Source of the DNA: Clostridia bacterium
GTDB taxonomy: Bacteria > Bacillota > Clostridia > Christensenellales > Borkfalkiaceae
Direction of reading: 5' to 3'
Assembly: GCA_017646555.1 (NCBI GenBank)
Contig: JAGCMG010000146.1
Location: 1-10,420, forward strand
Length of the DNA: 10,420 nt
The stretch's first letter is position 1. Every line of letters begins with the position of its first letter. Both the position numbers and the translations under genes were made by a program. A model generated the notes under the pieces. It was not told where the DNA came from, searched no databases, and saw only the letters and a list, made by a program, of their open reading frames with translations. This document shows, piece by piece, positions 1 to 7,406 of the stretch.

Positions 1-371
1 GCTAATAATTTAACGGTATTAACGATATCGTCAACTTCCTTACTTCTTACGCAAAGTGGAATTGCGTCTACGTTGCCAAATGCTTTAAATAATACGCATT
101 TACCTTCCATAACAGGCATACCAGCTTCTGGACCGATATCACCAAGACCTAATACTGCCGTACCGTCGGTTACTACTGCTACAGTGTTCCATCTTCTAGT
201 TAATTCAAAAGATTTATCGTAATCTTTTTGAATAGCAAGACAAGGTTCAGCAACACCTGGGGTGTATGCTAAAGATAAGTCTTCTTTAGTTTTTACAGGA
301 CACCTTGTAACAACTTCAATTTTGCCTGCCCATTCGCCGTGTTTTTTGAGCGATTCTTTTGCGTAATCCAT
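1..371 (-). CDS. NAD(P)-dependent malic enzyme, N-terminal part (cut by window edge)
   Basis: This is the first 123 codons of a malic enzyme, which oxidatively decarboxylates malate to pyruvate and CO2 in the cytoplasm. The visible part covers most of the N-terminal malic domain. It shows YTPGV (residues 36-40) followed by AEPC, the stretch [14 protein letters not shown] (67-80) and PVMEGK (86-91), all hallmarks of the compact bacterial malic enzymes. The NAD-binding domain lies outside the window, so the cofactor cannot be judged. The ATG at 371 is preceded by a strong GAAAGGAG site. It is the last visible gene of the minus-strand train and starts 42 bases after the aspartokinase stop, with no terminator between them, so co-transcription is likely. 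Family assignment is firm; the exact subtype is not. Confidence 0.93.
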   Translation of the reverse strand, partial: MDYAKESLKKHGEWAGKIEVVTRCPVKTKEDLSLAYTPGVAEPCLAIQKDYDKSFELTRRWNTVAVVTDGTAVLGLGDIGPEAGMPVMEGKCVLFKAFGNVDAIPLCVRSKEVDDIVNTVKLL

Positions 372-413
372 ATTTTTTTCTCCTTTCTCTATATGGTTAA
401 ATTTTTTAATAGT

Positions 414-1736
414 TTAAGCGCCGAAAAAGGCGTTATATATAGTGCGTATGCACTTTTCATAATCACTACCAGCAACGCCGATAATGATATTTTGTTCACT
501 TGAACCTTGGTCAATCATTTTAATATTTACGTTTGCTTCTGCAAGTGCCGTAAAGATTTTTGAAGCCGTACCCGAACGTCTTGCCATACCGTGACCTACG
601 GTTGCTATAAGCGCAACGTTTTCGATAACGTGAATATAGTCTGGCGCAACGCTTTCTCTAATTTCCCTAACTACGTCGTCAAGAACGCCGTTTTTAAGTT
701 CCTCAGAAGAAAGTATTACCGATAAAGTATCGATACCCGACGGAACGTGTTCAACACAAAGCCCGTAATGTTCAACTACCGATAAAACTTTTCTAATAAA
801 GCCGACTTCGTTATTCATAAGCGATTTTTCAATCGAAATAACGCTAAAATTCTTCTTCCCCGCGATACCCGTGATGACTTTATCAGGGTTGTAACCGTGT
901 TCGGTTGGAACAATCATCGTTCCTTTATCTTGTGGACGGAAAGTGTTTCTAATATTGATTGGAATTTTACTTGTAATGAGTGGGAATATAGCCTCTGCAT
1001 GAAGAACTGACGCACCCATATACGATAATTCACGAAGTTCGGAATACGATAAGGTGTCGATAATTTGCGCTTCAGGCACTATTCTTGGGTCGCACACTAA
1101 AAAGCCACTAACGTCGGTCCAGTTTTCATATAAATCAGCCGAAACGCCTTTTGCTATGATAGAGCCCGTTACGTCACTGCCACCACGGCTGAAAGTTTTG
1201 ATTTTACCAAAACTGTCTTTGCCGTAAAAGCCTGGAATTACGACGTTTTCAATCCCAGATAATTTAGTTTTAATCTTATCGTCTGTATAAACGGCGTTAA
1301 GGTTACCGTTGCTATCGAAACGAATAAGGTCGGCGGCGTCTACGAAAGTATATCCTAAATATTCAGCCATAACTCGAGCGCTTAAATATTCGCCCCTTGA
1401 TGCAGCGAAATCTGGCGTTGTTTTTTCAGCGTCAATGCCCTTTTCGGTTTCGTCAAGAACACTTTCAATATCAAAATTAAGACCTAAATCTTTTACAATT
1501 TCAGTAAATCTATCGCGAATTAATTTAAAGGTGTCGTGACAAGAGCCGATTGAAATAACGTCGTCATAACATTTATATAATAAATCGGTTATTTTTATGT
1601 CGCTTTTATCTCTTTTTCCCGGTGCAGAAACTACGACGAATTTTCTTTCGTTTTCTGCAGTAATTATACTTTTTACTTTGCCGAAGTTTTCGGCGTTTGC
1701 CATTGAAGTTCCACCGAACTTACATACTTTTAGCAC
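414..1736 (-). CDS. lysC: Aspartate kinase with two C-terminal ACT domains
   Basis: Aspartokinase phosphorylates L-aspartate to aspartyl-4-phosphate, the first step towards lysine, threonine, methionine and diaminopimelate. The 440-residue product has the N-terminal kinase signature KFGGTS (6-11), VVSAPGKR (35-42), RGEYLSA (114-120) and the SRGGSD nucleotide-site motif (183-188). Two ACT domains follow at about 298-355 and 374-438, the second carrying the conserved MIDQGSSEQN (407-416). This layout resembles the monofunctional, feedback-controlled enzymes such as B. subtilis YclM/LysC. Which amino acid inhibits it cannot be read from sequence. The start is a GTG, supported by AGGAGA eight bases upstream (1745-1749). 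It lies 17 bases after the DUF1015 stop and 42 bases before the malic enzyme, inside the same gene train. No riboswitch precedes it, because there is no room for one. Confidence 0.95.
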   Translation of the reverse strand: MLKVCKFGGTSMANAENFGKVKSIITAENERKFVVVSAPGKRDKSDIKITDLLYKCYDDVISIGSCHDTFKLIRDRFTEIVKDLGLNFDIESVLDETEKGIDAEKTTPDFAASRGEYLSARVMAEYLGYTFVDAADLIRFDSNGNLNAVYTDDKIKTKLSGIENVVIPGFYGKDSFGKIKTFSRGGSDVTGSIIAKGVSADLYENWTDVSGFLVCDPRIVPEAQIIDTLSYSELRELSYMGASVLHAEAIFPLITSKIPINIRNTFRPQDKGTMIVPTEHGYNPDKVITGIAGKKNFSVISIEKSLMNNEVGFIRKVLSVVEHYGLCVEHVPSGIDTLSVILSSEELKNGVLDDVVREIRESVAPDYIHVIENVALIATVGHGMARRSGTASKIFTALAEANVNIKMIDQGSSEQNIIIGVAGSDYEKCIRTIYNAFFGA

Positions 1737-1753
1737 AATAATTTCTCCTGATT

Positions 1754-2977
1754 TTATTTCGTAATTTTTCTACCTTCAAGATAGTACCTTTTATCTTGCC
1801 CTTCCCCGATAGAAAAGGTCTTTTTAGGTAAGCATCCACCTTTTACGACATATGGGAATAAAATCGATTTATCTATTGGGTTAAATAAAATCGCTACCGT
1901 ATCACTTGAATTTAAAACTTTTTCTTTAGTTTCGCTATCGCCGTGAACGTAATCAACTTCCCCACCGAAGTCGTTAACGAATGCTTTAATATATTCGTCT
2001 ACTTTAATAATTGCCTCAGGCACGGACAATTCTCCGTTAAAAGAAATCGAATTTTCGCCCATAAAAAGAGTTTCCGTTCCGTGAGCAATTTTTTCAAAGC
2101 CTAAAGCAAATTTTTCTTTATCAACACCCTTTATTATTCTATGAATAGGTTCAAATACAACGCCATCGTCGTATATATTGATAATTTCAACGAGCGCAAA
2201 TCTTGCGGGGTGATTTTCAGTTTCTTCTAAAGGCAAATCTTTTTTAATATTTTCCCAATGCGCTTTAGCCGTTGCTAAAGAGTGATTGCCGTCACCAACT
2301 GCCATTGAGAACGGATATTCTTCACCGTACTTACTAACTAATCTTTCCTTTCCAATAAGTGCCGTAAACTTTTCTTTAACGACGGTTGGATTAGGAATTT
2401 TATAGCCCGTTATATGCCCACCGTTCATATTAAGGTCAAAGTCGTAAAGTTTATCAAAACTTTCTTTATCATTAAATAAAGGCTCGATTATTTCGCGTCT
2501 TTCGTCGTCGATAAACACTAATACGTGTGGAAATTCCATTGACGCGTCTTTTCTTATTTTTAAGCGTGGTGGAATTCTTTCAGGAATAGTCGCTTCCGTT
2601 GCGCGAATAAGCGCTTTACTGCCTTTTTTATAATCGTATTCTTCTAAATCGACGGTGGTGATAAGGCCTATTCTTTTTCTGCCACCTGTAATAGAGCGAA
2701 CGGATAATACCATACCGTCTTTTATAACGCACGCTTTTAATGCGTAATCGTCAATATTTTTGTTAATTTTTGCTATACGCTCGTCAATATCGTTGCCGTT
2801 TAAATAATATTCGGGCAAAATCATATCAAGCGTAGTAAGTTTACCAGCCGTTAAGTTTTTAAGAGTTTCCCAGTAATCGCCGTCCGAAGTAAATTGGTCG
2901 CACGCAACTACTGCAAACGCTGAATAATCGTCGGTTTTAGGAAGTAAAATATCCGAAATTGCTACACCAGTTTTCAC
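1754..2977 (-). CDS. DUF1015 family protein (COG4198-like), function unknown
   Basis: This 407-residue product matches the DUF1015 family as I know it. It has an N-terminal VACDQFTSDGDYW segment (24-36), EATIPERIPPR (128-138), the central GDGNHSLATAK (228-238), FEPIHRI (275-281) and a C-terminal LPKKTFSIGE (384-393). The GDGNHS motif recalls the DGHHR motif of ParB/sulfiredoxin-fold enzymes, including free-serine kinases, but no activity is proven for this family and I assign none. The protein is soluble, with no signal peptide or membrane segment. The start is GTG at 2977 with AGGGG (2984-2988) six bases upstream. That site overlaps the TAG of the preceding 35-codon gene, which suggests translational coupling. 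The next gene, aspartokinase, follows after 17 bases, so a link with amino-acid metabolism is plausible but inferred. Confidence 0.88.
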   Translation of the reverse strand: MKTGVAISDILLPKTDDYSAFAVVACDQFTSDGDYWETLKNLTAGKLTTLDMILPEYYLNGNDIDERIAKINKNIDDYALKACVIKDGMVLSVRSITGGRKRIGLITTVDLEEYDYKKGSKALIRATEATIPERIPPRLKIRKDASMEFPHVLVFIDDERREIIEPLFNDKESFDKLYDFDLNMNGGHITGYKIPNPTVVKEKFTALIGKERLVSKYGEEYPFSMAVGDGNHSLATAKAHWENIKKDLPLEETENHPARFALVEIINIYDDGVVFEPIHRIIKGVDKEKFALGFEKIAHGTETLFMGENSISFNGELSVPEAIIKVDEYIKAFVNDFGGEVDYVHGDSETKEKVLNSSDTVAILFNPIDKSILFPYVVKGGCLPKKTFSIGEGQDKRYYLEGRKITK

Positions 2978-2986
2978 AATACACCC

Positions 2987-3094
2987 CTATAAGTTTATTA
3001 CGATAAAAGTGAATACTGCAAGAACAAAAGCAAGCACTTTAAGTCCAAAATTGTTCGTTAATTTTTCAAAAAACGATTTTTTTCCGTCTTTCAT
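2987..3094 (-). CDS. 35-residue membrane peptide resembling the CdaR/YbbR N-terminal anchor
   Basis: A short frame lies between cdaA and the DUF1015 gene. It starts at ATG 3094, seven bases after the cdaA stop, behind a modest AGGTAGGT site that overlaps that stop. It ends at TAG 2987-2989, which overlaps the next gene's ribosome binding site. The product has a lysine-rich head (MKDGKKSFFEK) and a single hydrophobic helix, NNFGLKVLAFVLAVF, ending FIVINL. This closely resembles the start of CdaR/YbbR proteins, where a charged N-terminus and an 'NN-W-x-hydrophobic-K-hydrophobic' run lead into the membrane helix. The extracellular YbbR domains that should follow are absent. Position immediately after cdaA is exactly where cdaR normally lies. 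It could be a reduced but working CdaA partner, or the remains of a deleted cdaR; the tight packing with an overlapping signal favours a retained gene. Confidence 0.72.
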   Translation of the reverse strand: MKDGKKSFFEKLTNNFGLKVLAFVLAVFTFIVINL

Positions 3095-3101
3095 AGTTTA
3101 C

Positions 3102-3920
3102 CTACCTATCTTTAATAAGTTCTTGCCAGTAAAATCTTGACAATGCGTTTTTGAGCATTACGGTATCGGCGTAGCGCGTAATCTTACCACCACGAACGAT
3201 TGAAATAATACCTGTTTCTTCCGAAACGATTAAAACCGTTACGTCAACCGTTTCCGATATACCTATACCAGCACGGTGACGCGTACCTAATTCTTTTGGA
3301 ATACTGTCGTTTTGCGATAACGGTAAAAAACAACCCGTTGCCGTAATTTTAGTCCCGTTAATTATCATTGCGCCGTCGTGTAACGGTGTTTTAGGAAAAA
3401 ATACACTTTCGATAAGTTGGGACGATATGTCTGCGTCAAGTTTTACGCCACTATCCAAAATTTGCGTTGAAATATTATTGTTAGATAAAACTAAAATTGC
3501 GCCGATATCTTTTTTTGACATATTTTGAAGTGCCGTTATTATTGCGTTGATGCAATTATTAACTTCTTCTTCGTCGTAGTTTTTATGCGACGATTTAGTA
3601 TCGGTCTTACTTTCACCTATCTTGATTTTACGCTTAATTTCGTTCGAATATAAAAGCACTATACCAAAGACGAAAATTACGGGCACTATTAAAAATACTT
3701 TGGTTAAAAACACGTCCCAAAGCATAAATACTATTGCAGACGCTATCAAGGTGATAGTAAAAGTTATTATTAAACCTTTCGTGCCATTGCCTTTCAAAAA
3801 CGCAAACAAACAATAATATCCGAAAGTAAATATCGCAACGAAAACTAAAAAAGTTACCACGAACTTCCAGTCCGAAAACGACGAAAATACGTTTTTAAGG
3901 CTTTGCCAAATTTCAGCCAT
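3102..3920 (-). CDS. cdaA: Diadenylate cyclase CdaA (c-di-AMP synthase)
   Basis: CdaA condenses two ATP into cyclic di-AMP at the membrane, a messenger controlling potassium and osmolyte uptake, wall homeostasis and, in some Firmicutes, pyruvate carboxylase. The 272-residue product has three predicted N-terminal helices (about 19-42, 48-68, 72-92), a charged linker (about 93-120) and a DAC domain. The catalytic DGA motif is at 182-184 (within TPLHDGAMII) and RHR at 214-216 (within LGTRHRAGIG); SEETGIISIVRGG (233-245) is also typical. All key residues are present and the length is normal. ATG 3920 follows a purine-rich AAGGGGGG site. It lies 19 bases after the holA stop. The usual partners are a full cdaR and glmM; here only a 35-residue CdaR-like stub follows, and glmM is not next door. 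Confidence 0.97.
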   Translation of the reverse strand: MAEIWQSLKNVFSSFSDWKFVVTFLVFVAIFTFGYYCLFAFLKGNGTKGLIITFTITLIASAIVFMLWDVFLTKVFLIVPVIFVFGIVLLYSNEIKRKIKIGESKTDTKSSHKNYDEEEVNNCINAIITALQNMSKKDIGAILVLSNNNISTQILDSGVKLDADISSQLIESVFFPKTPLHDGAMIINGTKITATGCFLPLSQNDSIPKELGTRHRAGIGISETVDVTVLIVSEETGIISIVRGGKITRYADTVMLKNALSRFYWQELIKDR

Positions 3921-3939
3921 AATTCCCCCCTTTTATTTT

Positions 3940-4905
3940 TTATAAAGTCATAAGTTTGAAAACGCCAAGCATTAAAGCACTGTCAGCGTTCATAACACCC
4001 GACTTAAAATTATAATCGTAATCAGCAAGCGTGTCTAACGCGATTTTAAGGTTTTTCACCTTAAACGCTTTCGCTTGTCTTTTCATTTTAGTTATCGCAA
4101 ACTCTTTAACGCCAAGTTCTACTGCTAAATCCTTTTCCGTTTTATCTGATATAGCAATATGGAACAACTTGCGATAATAATAATATAAACTGGTTATGAG
4201 TTTTTGTGGAGGCTCACCCCCAGCAAGCATTTCGTTTAATATGAGCATTGCCGAAGAAAAATCCCTTTTCCCGACCTGCTCCGTCATTTCGTATATACGG
4301 TACTCGCTATCTTTTACCGTAACTGATTCGATATCTGCTTTTTCAACGACCGTTCTATCCCCTAAAAAGTCCACCATTTTTTGCGTTTCGTTTTTAACGC
4401 GAGACATATCGTTTAAACAGTATTCGGCGATTTTAAGCGCGTTTTCATTTGAAACGGTTTTGTTAAAACTTGCTAATTCCCTTTGAATCCACTTTACTAT
4501 AACGCCAGCGTCTTGCTTAACGCATTTAACAAGATTAACCGTTTTTTGCTTTTTAAGAGTTTCACAATTCTTGCTGTTAAAAATTGCAAACACCGTATCT
4601 GGCGCAGGATTTTTAAAATAGTCACTAAGCGCGTTCATATCACTTGAATTAGGATAAAATTCTTTAACTGCAACAAGTCTTTTTAAACTTGCAAACGGAA
4701 AAGCCGTAAGCATTGGCACGAGCGAATTACCCGTAACTGAGTCCCCGTCTAACGAAACGAAATCAAGTTCTAAAAAGGAAACGACCTTTTCTTTCAAATC
4801 TGCAAGTGCAGAGTCAAATAAAAAAATCTCTTCCCCTTCAAATAGATATATTGAATCAATTTCGCCTGCGCTTACTTTACGCTTAAATTCAGAAAAATCC
4901 ACCAC
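3940..4905 (-). CDS. holA: DNA polymerase III subunit delta (clamp loader)
   Basis: The delta subunit opens the sliding clamp ring within the DnaX clamp-loader complex during replication. The product has the family N-terminus DFSEFKRKVSAGEIDSIYLF followed by EGEEIFLFDSAL, then the delta AAA+-like middle region and the C-terminal collar segment (ILNEMLAGGEPPQKLITSLY, then the MKRQAKAFKVKNL helix). As usual for delta it lacks Walker motifs. An in-frame ATG at 4930-4932 would give 330 residues, but it overlaps the promoter's -10 region. I therefore choose GTG 4905 (321 residues), behind a GGGG site at 4910-4913; the adjacent GTG at 4902 is an equally good start by spacing. The gene follows comEC, a common pairing in Firmicutes, and leads directly into cdaA. 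Confidence 0.9.
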   Translation of the reverse strand: MVDFSEFKRKVSAGEIDSIYLFEGEEIFLFDSALADLKEKVVSFLELDFVSLDGDSVTGNSLVPMLTAFPFASLKRLVAVKEFYPNSSDMNALSDYFKNPAPDTVFAIFNSKNCETLKKQKTVNLVKCVKQDAGVIVKWIQRELASFNKTVSNENALKIAEYCLNDMSRVKNETQKMVDFLGDRTVVEKADIESVTVKDSEYRIYEMTEQVGKRDFSSAMLILNEMLAGGEPPQKLITSLYYYYRKLFHIAISDKTEKDLAVELGVKEFAITKMKRQAKAFKVKNLKIALDTLADYDYNFKSGVMNADSALMLGVFKLMTL

Positions 4906-4922
4906 AATACCCCATTGTAAAC

Positions 4923-4951
4923 AATATAACATTTTTCTTTCGGTTTTGCAA
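4923..4951 (-). promoter_or_regulatory. Sigma-A type promoter for holA-cdaA train
   Basis: On the minus strand a -35 TTGCAA (4946-4951) and a -10 TATATT (4923-4928) are separated by exactly 17 bases. Transcription would begin near 4916, leaving a leader of about ten bases before GTG 4905. This promoter gives holA, cdaA and the metabolic genes downstream independence from comEC. Confidence 0.7.
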
Positions 4952-5001
4952 GTGGATTTTCTTATTTTTATAAATATATTTATATTTTTAATAAATTATT
5001 T

Positions 5002-7137
5002 CTAACCAGTAATTCTAAAAGTAATTCCGCGCGTCGTTTCAACGCTTATTCCCTTAGAAAAAGCGCGATAAGAATACAATTTTTTACATCTTGTTAAAAA
5101 CTCGGTTTGAGCGTTTTGCGCTATGATAAAATCGTAATCATTTTCGCCCGAATAATAGTTTATGTTTAAGTCTGGTAAATTTGCATAAACGGACAAGGTT
5201 TTATCGTTAAAACTTACCTTTACACCGTACCCCGACGGTAGCCACGAAACATTAGTTCGTTCGTGTTTAGAAATCTTACCACCAGTCGAATAGTAAACGC
5301 CAGTTTTATCATAGATGTGAGTTTTGCTTTCGTCTCCAAAACAGTAGGCACCGCATACGGTCGTTTTTGTTTTAAACGCATCTAGCACCGCGCGAATATC
5401 CATAGTTTTATCAAGCACTATTAGATAGGTAATTTCTTTCTTTTCTACTCTATCTAAAATTTGACTAACCGAATAGTCTATTTCGTTATCGCAATCGGAA
5501 ATTATTACGATAGACGCGTCCTTTTCATTAAGAACCGTTGCCGAAACTTTATTATCACAATACGCACTTACTTTTAGTGAATTTTTCTCATAATAAAAGT
5601 TTTCTATCGAAGTTATACAATAAACGCTTAAAAGCAATATAATTACAATGGTTTTTAGTTTACCCTTAAGATTAAACATACCACCAAAAACTGCTAAACC
5701 TAAATAATAAAATAGCACGGCGCCAGTACCAGCGCCGACAAATAGCGCAAGCCCTTTAAAATTGACATAATTCATCAAATAAATTATTAGCCGAATAGCG
5801 TAATCAATCGGAATTAAAAGATATTCTGAAATAGAAAATATTCCACCGACGAGCGTTAAAATAAAAAGTGCTGTGAAAATTATCGAAACGATAGGGATTA
5901 AAATTATGTTGAGTATCATTGATATAAACGATAAATACCCAAAATAGTAAATACAAATAGGTATGCCAGCCAAAAATGCCGAAAGGCTTACCGATAATGC
6001 CGTTCGTAATTTTTGGGGGAATTTTTTGAAAAGTTTTTCTAGCGTAGGGGTCAAAATTATAATAAAAGCCGTTACCGTAAAAGAGAGTAAAAACCCTGCC
6101 GTTAATAAAACGAACGGATTGATAAAAAACAAAATAATAGCAGAAAGCGATAGCGCCGACAAGCCGTCGTACCGATAACCCACTGCGCTTAAAATAAGCA
6201 TTACCGAATACATAACCGACGCTCTTACCGACGAAGAAGTAAAGCCACATATCCCTGAATACGCAAATAGAATTAAAATGGTTGGAATTATTCGGTAGCC
6301 TTTTCTAATTTTAAATAGTCCTAAAATCCAATATAACGCGCTTGCTAAAAAGCCGATATGTAACCCTGATACAGCAAAAATATGAGCGACGCCTGCGAAC
6401 CTAAACCCGTCTAAAACTTCGCTATTTATTCCGTCTGATTTACCTAAAAGTAAAGCGCGTGCAAATTCGTAACTTTCGCCACTTAAAGAACTTTTAAGGG
6501 TGCGTTCGAAAAAGTTTTCAGCATGTTGAAATATCGTTTTATCATCTCTTACTTTTTTAATTAAAGTATCGTCGGCAACGCTTGCATAATAACGCAGTTT
6601 TTCAGATAAATAATATGATTTTGGCGTGTTTTCAGTCATAACGGTTACGTTAAACACGTCCGCGACGAAAGAAATTCTATCGCCCGTTTCTAAATTTTCG
6701 GTATCTAATATATATGCGTATAGTTTGTAATTAAGCGCTATATCGTTGCCGTTTTCTTTATACAAAACGATATCTGTTAAAATGACTTTATTCGTGTTTG
6801 AAGTCTTTATTATCTCGTCAATCCTGCCTTCGACCGTGTAATTGCCAGTGGGAATAGTAGCGTCTATATAATTATCAAAAGTTACGGCAGTTACGCTATA
6901 ACCTACCACTAAAAATATTAACGAAATTATTAAAGAAAGTAAATAAATTTTCTTTTTTGCAAATAATATAAGTAGTGTGAAAATTAACGAAACAAGCGCT
7001 AAAGTGAAAAGTATTAAGACTGCCGAATAATACCTTAAATCCGTTTTAAAAAGATAACACGCGCCTATACCTATCGAAAAGGACAAAGCGCATATTAGTA
7101 ACGGTCTTAAGTTGAAAAATTTTTCTTTAGCGTTCAT
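5002..7137 (-). CDS. comEC: ComEC/Rec2 family DNA-uptake channel with degenerate C-terminal domain
   Basis: ComEC is the polytopic membrane channel that carries single-stranded DNA into the cell during transformation. The 711-residue product has N-terminal helices (about 12-31, 36-60, 64-85), a DUF4131-like soluble region (about 90-200) and the Competence domain (about 220-490) with the diagnostic AHIFAVSGLHIG (251-262), SSSVRASVM (301-309) and many helices. The last helix (about 495-512) leads into a C-terminal domain (520-711) in the position of the metallo-beta-lactamase-like nuclease domain. No HxHxDH motif is found there: the matching segment reads TYLIVLDKTMDIRAV. Metal-dependent nuclease activity is therefore unlikely. 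ATG 7137 follows AGGA eight bases upstream. The gene is transcribed away from the 6S-like RNA and lies 96 bases before holA. Whether the cell is competent cannot be told. Confidence 0.93.
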   Translation of the reverse strand: MNAKEKFFNLRPLLICALSFSIGIGACYLFKTDLRYYSAVLILFTLALVSLIFTLLILFAKKKIYLLSLIISLIFLVVGYSVTAVTFDNYIDATIPTGNYTVEGRIDEIIKTSNTNKVILTDIVLYKENGNDIALNYKLYAYILDTENLETGDRISFVADVFNVTVMTENTPKSYYLSEKLRYYASVADDTLIKKVRDDKTIFQHAENFFERTLKSSLSGESYEFARALLLGKSDGINSEVLDGFRFAGVAHIFAVSGLHIGFLASALYWILGLFKIRKGYRIIPTILILFAYSGICGFTSSSVRASVMYSVMLILSAVGYRYDGLSALSLSAIILFFINPFVLLTAGFLLSFTVTAFIIILTPTLEKLFKKFPQKLRTALSVSLSAFLAGIPICIYYFGYLSFISMILNIILIPIVSIIFTALFILTLVGGIFSISEYLLIPIDYAIRLIIYLMNYVNFKGLALFVGAGTGAVLFYYLGLAVFGGMFNLKGKLKTIVIILLLSVYCITSIENFYYEKNSLKVSAYCDNKVSATVLNEKDASIVIISDCDNEIDYSVSQILDRVEKKEITYLIVLDKTMDIRAVLDAFKTKTTVCGAYCFGDESKTHIYDKTGVYYSTGGKISKHERTNVSWLPSGYGVKVSFNDKTLSVYANLPDLNINYYSGENDYDFIIAQNAQTEFLTRCKKLYSYRAFSKGISVETTRGITFRITG

Positions 7138-7163
7138 TTAATATCCTAACTTGTTTATTTAAG

Positions 7164-7192
7164 TTGCAATTTTTATTTAAATATTGTATGAT
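7164..7192 (+). promoter_or_regulatory. Promoter of the 6S-like RNA
   Basis: A -35 TTGCAA (7164-7169), a 17-base spacer and a -10 TATGAT (7187-7192) predict transcription starting near 7199, just ahead of the structured RNA. The -35 hexamer is self-complementary, but the opposite strand has no matching -10 that would leave comEC with its ribosome binding site. Confidence 0.75.
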
Positions 7193-7198
7193 TAAATT

Positions 7199-7397
7199 AA
7201 AGTAATTATCCTGCGGTGTTCGATAGGGCGTTTTTTTGGGATCCACAATCTGATAATAGAAACCTGCCGTCTATACCGATAGCGGAGCTCTTGACCGAAA
7301 GGTCGTATAAAGAGATGTGAAGCGGTAAGCGAGGTATTCGCCGTTAAAAAAACGGGTTATCAATTCTTCGTCCGTCGGCACAGGCGGGTATTTTTTT
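7199..7397 (+). ncRNA. ssrS: Probable 6S RNA (about 200 nt)
   Basis: 6S RNA is a rod-shaped RNA that mimics an open promoter and sequesters the housekeeping RNA polymerase. This stretch has its own promoter, many local helices and a terminal T-run (7391-7397). The closing region pairs CCTGC 7210-7214 with GCGGG 7384-7388, and GTG 7216-7218 with CAC 7379-7381. It is followed by TTCG and a further helix, GGGCG 7226-7230 with CGTCC 7369-7373. The GGTGTTCG at the 5' side and GTCGGCAC at the 3' side match the order of elements in known 6S RNAs (E. coli: GATGTTCG and GGCGGCATC). Next come an unpaired stretch, GATAA 7252-7256 with TTATC 7357-7361, CCTG 7263-7266 with CGGG 7353-7356, and a terminal hairpin CTCTT/AAGAG enclosing GACC-GAAA-GGTC (7288-7314). 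A leader riboswitch is the main alternative, because a gene follows at once. Confidence 0.72.
7384..7397 (+). terminator. 3' end of the 6S-like RNA: closing stem plus T-run
   Basis: The 3' strand of the closing stem (GCGGG 7384-7388) is followed two bases later by seven T (7391-7397), which fits an intrinsic terminator or processing-linked end. Some transcripts must pass it if the downstream dehydrogenase is expressed from the same promoter. Confidence 0.5.
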
Positions 7398-7406
7398 AGG
7401 TGAACT

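Noticed and set aside
1309..1539. Open plus-strand frame inside the aspartokinase gene
   Set aside because: It lies antisense to a clearly conserved gene, has no ribosome binding site and resembles no family.
5804..6250. Open frame of 148 codons on the comEC strand in another phase, plus a 71-codon plus-strand frame at 5963-6178
   Set aside because: Both overlap the conserved ComEC membrane core; the 148-codon product is aromatic-rich low-complexity protein typical of a shifted reading of membrane-coding DNA.
7141..7188. A leftward promoter for comEC within the 61-base divergent gap
   Set aside because: TACAAT (minus strand, 7183-7188) lacks a recognisable -35, and the palindromic TTGCAA at 7164-7169 gives a -10 too close to the start codon. 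comEC must have a promoter, but I cannot define it.
7199..7397. T-box leader, tmRNA or signal recognition particle RNA as identity of the structured RNA
   Set aside because: No T-box TGG-type antiterminator sequence, no tag-coding segment or tRNA-like ends, and no SRP GGAA/GCAG loop motif were seen; the closing-stem arrangement fits 6S RNA better.
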